A DNA stretch of 64,000 bases from Molanna angustata (taxonomy: Eukaryota > Arthropoda > Insecta > Trichoptera > Molannidae), in the NCBI GenBank assembly GCA_963576475.1, contig OY754990.1, positions 14,811,061 to 14,875,060 on the forward strand, read 5' to 3'. Shown in pieces: positions 1-11,282 of the stretch. Under the pieces are notes generated by a model. It had not been told where the DNA came from, searched no databases, and was given only the letters and a program-made list of their open reading frames with translations. The translations under genes and the position numbers were made by a program. The first letter of the stretch is position 1. The number at the start of each line of letters is the position of its first letter.

Positions 1-321
1 AAAACCACATTGTAATTGAATCAAAGAATTTCGCACATAAAAGTTTAATATTATTTTTATGCGGTCGTAAAGGGGTTAGGGAAAATGCGAGCGGTAGTTG
101 TGGAAGATATGAGATTTATATTTTTTTACATTTTCTGCGTCATGTTTTCGGACATTAATTTCGCGACAAATGGTTCGACAAAAAGACGACAAGATACCTC
201 AGAAAAAAATAATAATGACGTAATATGAGTTTCCTAGTTATAACCCTCACTTTCATTTTATTTTATCTATGGTCTTCAGTGAATGGTGCATTAAGTTCTC
301 CCAGCGCTCTCTGGGTTTGCT

Positions 322-446
322 GTTTTTACTCCTCACTTACCCAAGGGGATATAGTGGGGAGTTATGATTTCACAATTATAAGGCTATTTTTTATTGCAGA
401 TTATCAACTAGTATGCTGAGATTGTATTCTGAAAGTTTCATCACAA
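322..446 (-). repeat. R2 repeat, 3' end fragment
   Basis: This is the reverse complement of the right end of the 575-bp R2 family seen most completely at 9335-9909. It includes the terminal motif ACTCCTCACTTACCC and the CCAAGGGGATATAGTGGGG block. It abuts an oppositely oriented R2 piece at 447. Confidence 0.8.
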
Positions 447-553
447 TATATCTGCAAAATTTGAAAAGAATCGAATGAGTACTTTAGTCTATAATCGATA
501 AAGTAAAATAAACATGCCGTACATAGCACACCAACACAGATACATTGTGATGA
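447..553 (+). repeat. R2 repeat, internal fragment
   Basis: This matches the R2 interior that runs from TGCAAAATTTGAAAAG through the CGATAAAGTAAAAT block to ACATTGTGATGA. It is joined head-to-head to the inverted R2 end at 322-446, so the two pieces share the TTGTGATGA sequence in opposite orientation. Confidence 0.75.
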
Positions 554-1605
554 ATCTACACGTTTGTGAATAATTTTGTAAAGGTACACCATGTCTATAG
601 CGTTTAGCAGATTGCCGGTAGTTGGAAAATTTTGATTTGCCGCGATAATCCAAATGTTTTAGGAATTTATTCTGTACTCCTTCTAGTCAATTAATCATTA
701 ATGTATGTTATCAGAAAAGGATTCCATGCCACTGATATAAAATTCAAGTGTGATGGTCGCCAACTTCTATTAGAATCGGCACAAGAAGAAGTAAATTCAA
801 GGCCTCGGCCGAAGACAACTGTAAGGCCCGAACTTTCGGATTCGACTTCGGCTGAAATCTGATCTTCGGTGAGAAAAAAGTCGTGGTTTAAAAATGTCAG
901 GTAGTGGTTCGGCATCACTCATTGTAGGATGGCGTAAGATCATGATGAGATTGGTGCGATGATCGACAACCTCCGTTAGCAGCGGAACAAGAAGAAAGAC
1001 GTTAAACAACGAGCATGACACGAATCTGCAACCCCTTTGATCTCCTTCAAAAATGGAGTTAGAGTGCGGCCACCGTTCTCAGTCATGAGATCAAAGAAGA
1101 AGAAAGGAAAATTAAGAGTACTTTCATATTCAATTCCAGCGATTCCCGGGTATACGTCGCAACGAAAAATAAAAATAATACAGTCAATACTTTCAAAATA
1201 TACATTTTAAGTACGTATTGAGATATCGAAAATAAATTATCTCTGGCACGCCACCTCCATTTTGAATTTTAAGTCGCGTCGCCAAGAGATAGGCAACAGA
1301 ATAAGGGTTTGCTGGTTGGACTGCCCCGTAAAATATGAGACCCCTCCGAATGGGGCTATGAACGTACATAGCTTATAAATAAAGTATTTTCCATTTTACA
1401 ATAAGGTCCTGGGAGTCTCATGTACCAGTACAAGCGACGTTGCCTTGCGGGACTCTGAAAGAAAAGGAAGAACGGCGCACGGAGAAATTGAACGCCTGAA
1501 ACTCACCGCGGGAGTTTATTACGTCAAGGCGATGAATATTTCTTTTTTTTAATTTGTTAAAAATCCATTTTTACAAGTATAATAACAATTTTTAAATTTG
1601 AAAAA
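554..1605. other. No recognisable gene
   Basis: Only short ORFs occur here. Three spots near 790, 990 and 1090 end in purine-rich AAGAAGAAG tracts that resemble RTE 3' tails such as the one at 13078-13095. They are too degraded to assign. Confidence 0.4.
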
Positions 1606-2036
1606 TTTGATCAAGACTCATGTCTGGAGTGTACTGCTATATGGCTGTGAAACATGGACCATCAGCCAACGCGAAACGGGACGTCTGTCTGCGTTTGAGA
1701 TGTGGTGCTAACAGACGCATGGCTAAAGTTCACTGGTCAGAACACATCAGCAATGACGAGGTACTAAGCAGGGTTGGAGAGACAAGGCAACTTATGAATA
1801 GAATTGCCCAACAGAGAACAACTTGGATGGGTCACAACATCCGGCACTCAGACCTGCTTTTTACCATCGTCGAAGGAATGATTGATGGGGGCAACTGTAG
1901 AGGGCGCCCCAGAAACAACTATATAGACCAGATAATCGGTGACGTGCGCTGTAGCAGTTACAAAGATATGAAGAGACTGGCGGACGATAGAGATATGTGG
2001 AAAGATGGAGCGTTTGGTGCAGACCAATCCTAAGAT
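1606..2036 (+). pseudogene. RTE-A non-LTR retrotransposon, RT carboxy-terminal remnant
   Basis: This encodes the thumb and carboxy-terminal region of an RTE-like endonuclease/reverse transcriptase: a LLYGCETWT motif, then FEMWC, RRMAKVHW, ISNDEVLSRV, GRPRNNY and a terminal FGADQS. Compared with the better copy at 15712-16145, one extra A near 1709 shifts the frame. The first ~30 residues of the open frame (from 1620) are therefore out of register with the family. The endonuclease, fingers and palm with the FADD motif are absent, so the copy is 5'-truncated and inactive. The same downstream 390 bp follows both copies, so they share a duplicated composite. RTE-like assignment rests on the carboxy-terminal motif set. 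Confidence 0.8.
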
Positions 2037-2428
2037 TGTGACCCAGAATAAGAAGAAATATTTCATTATGTAAACTTGAAAATTCTTCAATGCCATTTTG
2101 TGAAAGTGATGTGCCCTTTTATCAATTAAAATAAATATATCAAATTTTAAGATTCCTAAACTTGGGGTCACTTGGAAGTATATGAGAGTTAAAAAATTGA
2201 GGAGCACTATATTCTCTAGGCCAAGTAGATGTTTCGAAGCCGTAAAAGAGCACGGGGAATATATGCAAGCACCAAAATTTTTTTTCTGCTAGTGGATATC
2301 TTTGAGATATCTTATTAACAAGGAGAATAATATATGAGTATTGAGATTGGGAAGAGGATTCTTGCAGTTAACTGGAGTTACTTTGGTCTCATTGGACAAT
2401 TGAAGTCGCGCCTGTTGTCCAGAAAAAC
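1606..2428 (+). repeat. Composite duplicated segment (copy 1)
   Basis: The order RTE-A carboxy terminus, R2 piece (about 2080-2210), unplaced AT-rich sequence, then the first ~30 bp of RTE-B (CATTGGACAATTGAAGTC) is repeated at 15718-16533. All junctions coincide, so the mosaic was copied as a unit. After 2428 this copy diverges, whereas the second copy continues into RTE-B. Confidence 0.75.
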
Positions 2429-3336
2429 TTAAGTCAATCCTAGGATTGTGACCCAGGAGAAGAATAATATATGATGTAGGTACAATATAAGTTGATAAAG
2501 AAGTAAATAAAATTTATAGTATTTTATGTTTACACTCACGACATCTACATGTGCTTTTCAAACTCCTTATAAGTCTCATAATATGCTGATGACATGAAAA
2601 TTTATTTAAAAATTGGTTCAATTGCAGACTGACAAACTCCAGAGTGGTGTTGGTTATGTAGTAGTCAATATGGAAGAGTGGCATTTGTCTCATACGTCAG
2701 GTATGTACCTACATGTAAATGCACACTTAATTTTTTCTTCTCTAAAGGCACGGATGAGAATTTTCACACGGTGAATCTTCATCGCCCAACAGTCCCTCTG
2801 CAGAAAACAGTTCATAACATATTGAAGATAGAAGACTAGTAGTCGATGATATCGGATAGTTTGACGGGAGTTGTAAATCAATATAAATCAGATATATTGA
2901 AATAGCGAAACTATGAATACATATATTCCAAGATATGAACGAGACAATAGGAAGCTCCGGGCTACGGAATTCATACACAACTAAGTAATAAGCAATATTG
3001 TAATATTTCTTAAGGGTACGTCCAAAGATAGGACGTTATAGAATCAGTTCTTCCCCCACCAGCACCCATTCTGCTTACGGGGACTAATAACGCCTCCTTG
3101 CAAAACTCCGAAGTAACATGAGAAGAGTCCGGAGAACTTGAAAACACTACACATAAAGTGCCAAAAAGAGCTAATTATAAGGAAACAGCTGGCTAGCCGT
3201 TCACTGAAAATGAATATGAGTGTGCATTGAATTTACGACAAGTCTTGAAAGCTCTGCAATGAGTCAAAATAAATTTCCTCTGACAGCGTTACAGAATCTA
3301 CTAAAACCTTTATGTTTAGTAAATTTTCTATTTATC
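2429..3336. other. No recognisable gene
   Basis: AT-rich sequence with only short unsupported ORFs. A second CCTAGGATTGTGACCCAG string near 2438, like the RTE-A 3' end, suggests another sliver of that family. Confidence 0.35.
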
Positions 3337-3384
3337 TTAAAAATTGTGAATTCACAACTCCCCCTTGGGGTAACGAGGAGTAAA
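3337..3384 (+). repeat. R2 repeat, terminal fragment
   Basis: A short degenerate R2 right end: TTGTGAATTCACAACTCCC, CCTTGGGG and ACGAGGAGTAAAC match the R2 terminus with substitutions. Confidence 0.55.
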
Positions 3385-3850
3385 CATATAGATAAATGTA
3401 CGATGGAACGATGAATAATGCCCTTGAAAACTGAAGAGTTTAATGATTTCTTGTGAATACCAACATTTAAAAAATGAAATTCCAGAGTGTCCTTGGTCAA
3501 CTCTCTGATACCCAGTTTTACATTCACAGGCTTGAAGTACTCTCGAGACAATCCATGTCTGTGAAAATATCTTCACCGACGTTGATTGTTATTTTTTATG
3601 CACAATTGTGCCGAGACCACGAGTCTAGAGGAGCTTCTAGAGCTACTCTTCGTGCCATGCATTCTTTCTAATTCTAACTAGCGTTCTGCGAAGGGGCCGT
3701 TTCAGTCCCCATATGCGGAGCGGGTGGAGGTGGGCGTAGCAGAATACCAACATAAAATTAGATCAAATTGTATACATAGATCTACCCATAAAACGAGACT
3801 ATTAGGAATTTCTGGAGAGACCACAAAACGAATGAGGAGGTTCTCCAAGG
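3385..3850. other. No recognisable gene
   Basis: No supported coding or structural feature was seen. The last part may be degraded RTE-A sequence leading into the remnant that starts near 3860. Confidence 0.3.
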
Positions 3851-3859
3851 AACCGAAGG

Positions 3860-4124
3860 AGGAAGGCACCTACTCAGGACATTGTCCGCAAGGCGTGCAA
3901 GATGGATCGGCCATGTTATACGACAAGAGGGCCGCTTGCACGCCATAATGGAGGGTATGACCGAGAGGACAAGCCCTAGGGGACGCCTATGCTGAGAGTA
4001 TCTGGAATACCTGCTGGTAGATGTGCGCTGCTCATCATATGTTGATTTCAAAAGAGCCGCACAAGACAGGGAAGAATGGAAGATTAGAATTGAAGAAATT
4101 GCTGAAAACCAATCCCAGGATTGA
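3860..4124 (+). pseudogene. RTE-A-like RT carboxy-terminal remnant, diverged
   Basis: From 3903 one frame reads WIGHVIRQEGRLHAIMEG, then DVRCSSYVDFKRAAQDREEW and a terminal AENQSQD with TGA at 4122-4124. It has a single internal stop near 3992. This parallels the RTE-A copies (W-GHNIRH, DVRC-S, KRLADDRDKW, ADQS), but residue differences mark it as a separate subfamily. Only the last ~75 residues are recognisable. The fragment at 60927-61031 belongs to the same branch. Confidence 0.7.
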
Positions 4125-4255
4125 AACCAAAGAAGAAGGGGCCCATAAAGCACTCCATTCTTAATGAAATAAAAATAATATCGAAATAGAACAACGTGTA
4201 GTAGAATTATCTCTAAACATACATACTTATTTGGTGCTAACCTTCTTCTTTCTTC

Positions 4256-4436
4256 TGGATCACAATCCTAAGATTGGTCTGCACCAAACACTCGATCTTT
4301 CCACTTAACTCTATCGTCCGCCAGTCTCTTCATCTCTTTGTAGCTGCTACAACGCACGTCACCAATTATCTGGTCTATATAGTTGTTTCTGGGGTAACTT
4401 CTACGGTTGCCCCCATCAATGATTTCTTCTGGCAGT
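4256..4436 (-). pseudogene. RTE-A carboxy-terminal fragment
   Basis: Read on the minus strand this repeats the last ~55 codons of RTE-A: NNYIDQIIGDVRC, KEMKRLADDR and FGADQS, then the conserved ACCAATCTTAGGATTGTGA trailer. It is 5'-truncated, with a small change in the arginine-rich segment. It lies just downstream of the plus-strand RTE-A-like remnant at 3860-4124, so two family members sit in opposite orientation. Confidence 0.75.
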
Positions 4437-4504
4437 GCATTTCAGCCACACACAGGTCCTAAGAGGATGTATCACATAGTGGCTTCCCTATCATGCCCAT
4501 CTTT

Positions 4505-5028
4505 ATATATTTATACATACATATCATCACGCCATGTCCCTCACGGGGTAGGCAGAGAGAACCGAACGCCACATTTATCTATCTTGACACGCATTCATCG
4601 CCTCATCAACATTCATACATCGTCTTATATATGTTCGTCTGTTGTTCACGCTTCTTACATTTCCATCTTTCAAAATATCGTTTACATGGTCGTGCCATCC
4701 TTTTCTTGGGCGCCCGCGACCTCTTATTCCGTTCCTGTCAGCTTTGTATATATATTTTCTTCGTCAGGCGTTCTTCGTTCATTCTCCCCAAGTGGCCAAA
4801 CCATCTCAATGTGTTAACATTCATTCTGTTAATTACATCTTTCTTTATCTTACATTCTTTCCTTGTATCTTCATTCCGAACTCTGTCATACATCGTTCTG
4901 TTACAAATTCTTCTAAGCGATCTCATTTCAACTGCATTTATTCTGCTTTCGTGCGACTTCGTTGCGTTATATATTTTTTGTAATACTATAGAAGCTGTTG
5001 GTTTTTTCCTAATAAATAAAAAAATCAT
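4505..5028 (-). pseudogene. RTE-C non-LTR retrotransposon, RT carboxy-terminal remnant
   Basis: The minus strand carries an RTE-like carboxy terminus. One frame (5028-4738) has SRINAVEMRSLRRICNRT and LRWFGHLGRMNEERLTKK. After a frameshift near 4740 it continues with RGRPRKGWHDHVNDIL-like residues and ends in a stretch equivalent to SVLSAYPVRDMA. The 3' flank carries the TATGTATG-type tail seen in sister copies. Related copies lie at 33060-33305 (-), 36145-36590 (+) and 63945-64000 (-). The catalytic RT domain is missing. Confidence 0.75.
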
Positions 5029-5511
5029 GTCGAATTGATAACCTCATTCTTTTTCGAAGTCGGCCTAAAAAAATGATGACTGGAGACAAAAAGAAATATT
5101 TTTTAAAGGTCAACACTTCTTAATGTGTGGTATCAAATGAAACGGCCAAGTTCTGGCAGTATTAACAAGTAATTTATGATTTTGAAAGGAAAATTTTAAA
5201 TCTGAAAGAACCGCACTAAAATTTTAAGAGCGAGTAGTAATAATGGTCGAAACGGACCGAACAGGGACGGGGAAAAAGAAAATTTATATCGAAATTAAAA
5301 AAAAAACAAAATTATACAAATGTTTGAAGACTGAATCATTGAAAAACAGTGCCTTTTTATTGAATGAATTCATAGTTTTTATGATTTCAAAATGAATTCA
5401 TCGAATAAAAGTGAGTCGAAAAGTTTATGAAATCGTGTGGCAAAATGAAACAGAGTTTATCTAAACTTGTACCAAAATATGTAACAAAAAGTGCACATAA
5501 ACGTGCGTCGT
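5029..5511. other. No recognisable gene
   Basis: AT-rich sequence between the RTE-C remnant and a TIR element. No coding potential or repeat relation was recognised. Confidence 0.35.
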
Positions 5512-5514
5512 ATA

Positions 5515-6455
5515 GGCCCAGTATTTCAGTCGGCCCTTAGGAGTTTAACTCAAGTTTAACAAAAATATTGCGTATTTCAGTACCAAATCTTCCCTTAAAT
5601 ACGTCACTAAACGACAAATATTTAACTCAACGTTTCTGGCGGATCGCGTGTCTTAATCTTGAGTTAAGTATTGTTTCTAGTCTTTTTCGCCAGGTGGCGT
5701 ACTAATCGCCGCACGCTTTAATGTTTCATTTCATTTTATACTACAAATAACTATGCATAATAATTATAATCATGATTTATTTTTGTTGTTAAAATAAAAG
5801 ACTTGATATAGAAGTGGTTCATGTATTTAATATTTATTTTCTTTTTTACATAATTATAATGTATTGCCTGACAACAAACGAAATAAACTGTCAGCCATAA
5901 TGAAACGTCAGGCACGCAACTTTATTTTTGCGATGTTTTTTCATCCCACTTTTTAAATTGATCCATCCTGTTTCTATATATATAATGTGTATTCTTAAAT
6001 TTTCTACATAAGACACTATTTTACCATTATCACTTAGTTCCATATCCATCTGTAAAATGTACATACATTTTGCATTGTAGTACTACGTACGTAGTTCATA
6101 TTCAATGACATTTTTTCACTACAATGTTTGATTTTAATTAAAAAAAACATCGATCGGTATAAAAAATTGAAAAAGTAACATGCTGTGTAATGAAACAAAT
6201 AAAATAATGTGTTGTTATAATAATAAAATAATATTTAGTCACAGCTTCGCGTCACGTATCATTTAAGGTTATTACAATTTGACAGATGCGTTATAGACAA
6301 TAACCATAGAAAACGTAAAATATATCTATAGTTGAAGATTACGTAACTGACGTTTCATTTTGCACTGAAATACGCGAATGAAATTTAATCTTCCCTAAAC
6401 TTTTAACTTGGATTGCTAAATCCAACGATTTAAGGGCCAACTGAAATCTCGGGCC
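5515..6455. mobile_element. Non-autonomous TIR DNA element, 941 bp
   Basis: The ends are inverted and related: left GGCCCAGTATTTCAGTCGGC, right (reverse complement) GGCCCGAGATTTCAGTTGGC. Subterminal GCGTATTTCAGT motifs are also inverted. The element is flanked by ATA at 5512-5514 and 6456-6458, a candidate 3-bp target duplication. The inside is AT-rich without a transposase, so it is non-autonomous. The superfamily is not certain. Confidence 0.65.
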
Positions 6456-6595
6456 ATAAACAGATAAACCTTTATTACCTACTGATGACAAAGGTTTGGC
6501 TAAAACGCAGGTAGCCAGTTCGGTTGTTATAATATTTTTTTCAGTGTTACTGAACGTGTGTCGATCGTGAATTTAGATAATCTTTCAACCAAGAT
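6456..6595. other. Short spacer
   Basis: Nothing was recognised between the TIR element and the 3' tail of the minus-strand retrotransposon. Confidence 0.3.
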
Positions 6596-7768
6596 ATTTA
6601 TTTATTTATTTATATAAGCATGAAAAACAGGCTAGAAGCCCACTGGTTTCATGCATTTATGAACATATATATAATGTATGGAATGATTGGACGATTGTAT
6701 TATCATCCACACCCCATACATGAACGCACGTACATAATTTTCATTCAGTCATACATTCAGCATTATTACACAAAGAATACATATTTAAGAAATGATTTTC
6801 TGCAGGAAAAACATTAAACAAACATTAATATAACAGAAACATTCAAAGCGGTAACTAGTACATGATATCAAAATTGGCACGTTCTTAAAGCACTCTTGAA
6901 CAATGCCCGTGATTGTGAAAATATATCGACATTTTCATATTGATAATGTAGTCTGTTGTATTGTCTGAGTGACCATGGTTGAGGAGTATGGAAGCCCAGG
7001 TTTGTATTGTAATGCGAGATGTTAAAAATGTTTCGTAATCTGGAGCATGTTCTTATGGGTATATTTATCTTAACAAGTTCGAGCAAATTGGGGGCACTTA
7101 AGTCACAGTGAATAATTTTGTGAATTGTTATTAAATCTGTCATGTTCCTCCTATATGATAGTGATTGCATTTCGAAATAATTTAATGTATCATTGTACGT
7201 TTCGAGTTGATCTGAGACTCCAGTACGATAGGCAAGGATTCGTGTGAATCTTCTCAGTATGCTTTCAACTCTATCTGAGTGTATCCGATAGTTAGGGCAC
7301 CAAACTACTGAGCAGTATTCGAGAGTACTTCTGACAAACGTTTTGTACAAAGATATCGATAGGATAGGGGACTGAAATTCTTTCGATGACCTCAGTATAA
7401 ATCCTAGAACCTTTGAAGACTTTTTAGATATATTATCTATATGAATATTAAATTTTAATTTGGTGTCCAAGGTTACATCGAGATCATTGACTGATTGGAC
7501 CAACTTTAATTCAGTATTATTTATAGCATATTTGAACATTATTATGTGAATATTGTTAGTGAATTGAATGAATACACATTTGTTGTCGTTAAAAAAAAGG
7601 TCATTTGCAGTGCACCAATTAATTAGAGAGTTCAAGTCTTTTTGAATAAGATTACAATCATACAAATTAAGAACAGTTCTGAATATTTTTAAGTCATCGG
7701 CAAATAATAGGTATTCGGAATAATTTATACAGAGTGTGATGTCATTTATGATATTCTGTGCACATCGG
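6594..7768 (-). mobile_element. Jockey/CR1-like non-LTR retrotransposon, 5'-truncated
   Basis: A minus-strand insertion whose 3' end is an (AAAT)n tail (TTTATTTATTTATTTATATA on the plus strand at about 6598-6617). It is preceded by a 3' UTR of roughly 250 bp and the RT carboxy terminus described in the next entry. The 5' limit near 7768 falls just before the INDI-like segment that normally precedes the FADD motif. Everything upstream, including the endonuclease and ORF1, is absent. Confidence 0.75.
6868..7767 (-). pseudogene. Reverse transcriptase carboxy-terminal part (Jockey/CR1-like)
   Basis: The open frame ends with a stop at 6868 and extends upstream of the first methionine (7665) to about 7767. 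That extension includes YLLFADDLKIF, with the FADD catalytic motif at 7693-7704. Further motifs are LNSLINWCTANDLFFNDNKC, a VNDLDVTLDTKLKFNIHI block, LEYCSVVWCPNY, and R-VESILRRFTRILAYR. These follow the usual order of palm motif C, thumb and carboxy-terminal region in Jockey-type RTs. About 300 residues are uninterrupted, so this is a fairly young copy. It cannot be active because the fingers and endonuclease are gone. Confidence 0.85.
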
Positions 7769-8409
7769 TATATTTTGAATGTACATTTGGTTTAGGTAAG
7801 TCTCTCAGTTATGACGTGTATGAAAATGTGTAGGGAATTCCTCATATGTTTATGCCGTGCGTAAAGGGAGCGAGTACCTAAACCTTGAAAAATTCTCACG
7901 CAGGCGAGGTCTTAGCGCTGTTTTAAGTACACATTCGTTTTAAGTAGAGGTTGTATCATCACGGCCGGTGGGAGGAGAGAGAGAGAGAGAGAGAGTTGGA
8001 TCAGTGGAATGGGTGAGGATTAGGACAAAACAGGCTCCCTTTATGGGCGATGGGGGAACCAGACCCACGAAAAGGTAATTGAAAAGCAAACAGAAAGAAA
8101 AGTTTAAACAACAAACGAACAAACACACATACACACGTATTCAATGACAAACCAACCCTGGGAAGAAGAAACGAAAAGTTATAGCTGGGAGGGGATGTTT
8201 AGCGAAGAAACAGAAAGATATGTGGTTTATGAAAATAATGAAAAATGCATCTATTTACCATATTTATATTTTTTTCTTTTTTTTTAAATGAATATGTTCT
8301 TGTACGTTGTTTTTCTGGGACTGTTATTTTACACAGTTGAATATCTTTATTCAGCTGTAATTTTCATATTTGAAAAATGAATGACACAAATACACAAAAA
8401 TTATCAATT
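7769..8409. other. No recognisable gene; GA microsatellite
   Basis: It contains a (GA)n microsatellite at about 7972-7995 and AT-rich sequence. No supported gene. Confidence 0.5.
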
Positions 8410-8873
8410 GATTGTGGCCAACGCTAAACTCCTCACTAACAAGTCATTCTATAAATTATTCAAAATTTGTATGGAAAATATTCAGCATTATCATGAAATG
8501 AGTTTGATAAATTGTTTTTTATTTACATATTTTATTATGAAAACTTGATAACCCTTCAATGCCATTTTATAAAAGTGATGTGCCTTTTTATCAATTAGAA
8601 AATAAAAAATTCAAATTTTAAATTTCCTGAGCTTGGGGTCACTTTGAAATATTTGACAGTTCAAAAAATGAGAAGCACTATTCAGATATCCTTCAAAATC
8701 TAATGGGGTCTAAGCGAGTATTAGATTTGCAATATTTGAAAAGAATCAAATGAGTATTTTAGTCTATAATCAATAAAGTAAAATGAACACGCCGTACAAA
8801 GCACACGGCACACACACAGATACATTGTGATGAAACTTTCAGAAGATCCCCTTGGGTTAGTGAGGAGTAAAAA
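8410..8873 (+). repeat. R2 repeat, internally deleted copy
   Basis: It starts at TTGTGGCCAACGCTAAACTC and ends at GTTAGTGAGGAGTAAAAA. Compared with 9335-9909 it lacks about 100 bp between ACTTTCAGAA and CCCCTTGGG. Confidence 0.8.
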
Positions 8874-9334
8874 TGTGAATATAAATATGACATGTGCCGG
8901 GTCAGAAGTGACGGGCGGATAACCACCTGAGTATAGTGCCTACCTAATATCTTTATCCAGTTTATCAGTTCATCCTTGAAGGATATAGTTGTAGTCAATT
9001 CTGTAATACTACTACCCAACTGGTTAAAGATATGTGGATCTGAGACTACTGTATTAATAATTTTACATAAATGATATAAGTATTACAAAACAATTACATA
9101 CGGGAAATATTGCGTTGGTACAATGAACACCTCTCTAGAAAGTTCTGTGCCGAGGTGTTCATTTGATCAGTTGCATGGTATGAATAGTACATAGTGTATA
9201 TTTTACTTAGATTAAATTATGTATCAATTTGTTATTGTAACAAATGCAGGAGTTAAGTATGCTAGATTTGGTGTTATAATGTTATTTATGTGTTCCGATC
9301 CGATGCTATACATCCATGACCTCACAAAATTACA
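8874..9334. other. No recognisable gene
   Basis: AT-rich spacer between two same-orientation R2 copies. No supported features. Confidence 0.35.
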
Positions 9335-9909
9335 AAACGAGTGGGTTGTGGCCAACGCTACACTCCTCACTAACAAGTCATTCTATAAAGTATTCAAATT
9401 TTGTATGGAAAATTTCCAACATTTTCATGAAATGAGTTTGTTAAATTATTTTTTATTTAAATATTTTATTATGAAAACTTGATAACTCTTCAATGCCATT
9501 TTATGAAAGTGATGTGCCTTTTTACGAATTTGAAAACAAAAATTTCAAATTTTAAGTTTCCTGAGCTTGGGGTCACTTTGAAATATTTGACAGTTAAAAA
9601 AAAAATGAAGCACTATTCATATATCGTTCAAAATCTAATGGGATCTAATCGAGTATTAGATATACATATATGCAAAATTTGAATAGAATCGAATGAATAC
9701 TTTAGTCTATAATCGATAAAGTAAAATGAACACGCCGTACATAGCACATATATAGCACATAGCACACACACACACAGATACATTGTGATGAAACTTTCAG
9801 AATACAATCTCAGCATGATACTAGTTGATGATCTGCAAAAAAAATAGCCTTAAAAATTGCGAAATCATAACTCCCCACTATATCACCTTGTGTTAGTGAG
9901 GAGTAAAAA
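9335..9909 (+). repeat. R2 interspersed repeat, near full length (575 bp)
   Basis: Best R2 copy, used here as the reference. It begins AACGAGTGGGTTGTGGCCAA and ends GTTAGTGAGGAGTAAAAAC. A 13-bp motif is inverted near the two ends (ACTCCTCACTAAC and GTTAGTGAGGAGT), which suggests a MITE-like element. No coding capacity was seen. Other copies lie at 322-553, 8410-8873, 13644-15002 (interrupted), 55412-55976 and 62247-62398. Confidence 0.8.
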
Positions 9910-9973
9910 CACATAAGAGCATGGTTCAGATCATATCAATAACATAATTACACCTAATCAAATACATATAATT

Positions 9974-10655
9974 AATTTTTTAACAGATTTTTAATTATCT
10001 CAATAGAGACGAAGTTGGAATATTTATTGTAGGAGAACCGGGAAATCAAGGCACCTACAGGGCTTACGACCTGTCATCGGCTGGTTTACGTGATCACTTT
10101 ATGCGCTTGCGCAACGTTCACCAATTATGCCTTTTTAATGAGATCCTTATCAATTCAATTTTGAAAGTTCTATATATTGTAATACTGAAATTCTTTTCGC
10201 TTGAAAATAAGGAATTTTTACTACAGCCATCTATGGGTGAAATTATGAACAACAATCTTATTATTTTTTTTTATTTATTTTGTTGTAACACCATCTATTG
10301 AGAGAATTGGTTTTTCACCCCTGAATTGCGCCAGACTTATAAGGTCATTTTTGTCTTATTTACCTACTTGTACCAATGTGTAAGTAATCGAATATTTTTA
10401 TTATTGCATATGCGCAAACATTGGATTTTTTTCCCTATCGGGAGTCAACGTTGCGCAAGCGCATAAAGTGATCACGTAAACCAGCCGATGACAGGTCGTA
10501 AGCCCTGTAGGTGCCTTGATTTCCCGGTTCTCCTACAATAAATATTCCAACTTCGTCTCTATTGAGATAATTAAAAATCTGCTAAAAAATATCTTTGACT
10601 CCCGACAGGGAAAAAAATCCGATGTTTGCGCATATGCAATAATAAAAATATTCGA
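9974..10655. mobile_element. R1 foldback/MITE-like element, composite
   Basis: Two long inverted arms (9978-10118 and 10449-10587) share CTCAATAGAGACGAAGTTGG and GCGCTTGCGCAACGTT. They enclose an AT-rich interior. A second inverted pair is the outer end, GAATATTTTTATTATTGCAT at about 10387 and its reverse complement ending at 10655. So 10387-10655 looks like a deleted R1 element of about 270 bp beside a longer one. Other R1 copies: 17716-18178, 26490-26968, 31163-31215, 35730-36126, 50299-50430, 55985-56420, 61440-61820, 62400-62548. Confidence 0.75.
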
Positions 10656-11194
10656 CATATAATTAACTTTCACATTTTTTTTTCTCAATAATAATTTAAT
10701 GTATAATTTAATTGAAGAACTACACACATAGGTCTGAATGCAGAGTACTACCTAAATACTGAATTCTAAATACTAACCATGTTTTCATTGCACAGTCACT
10801 CACTTAAGTTAGGAGATCACGTGACTTCCTAACTGGAGGATGCTACCAAGTTCACGTATGAGACACATTGCATTGCAGAGACATAATATAAATACTTAGC
10901 GCATGCGCATCGGCGTAAACTAACATTTGCGAATTGTCAAAAAGTAAGGTTGATAGCGAGGAACCTTACGAGTGGTTTAATACTAAAATACGAGATTTTT
11001 TCGATGGATGATGATTCTATCGGCTTCGTTGAATATTAGTATTCAGCGATCCATACGAGATGCCGAAAATTCGGTAGAATTTCAAAGAAATCGTGACATC
11101 GAGCTGTCAGTGTGAAGTGTGAAGTTGGTTACATATGTTTGTGTTGATATTATAGCAAAAAAACATTTTAAACTTCAAACGTCAGGGAGGAGAC

Positions 11195-11229
11195 ATAGAT
11201 AGCTTTCTAAGCCCATAGAAAGCTATCTA
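11195..11229. repeat. Small inverted repeat
   Basis: GATAGCTTTCT and AGAAAGCTATC form a perfect 11-bp stem around an 8-nt loop, inside the TIR element and about 45 bp before the RTE-D insertion. Confidence 0.7.
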
Positions 11230-11282
11230 TCTCTTTTCATCATACACAATAATGTGAAATTCTACGTCATCGACCTAAAGTT

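Noticed and set aside
4274..4817. Plus-strand open frames over the RTE-A and RTE-C remnants
   Set aside because: Antisense shadows of the minus-strand RT sequences.
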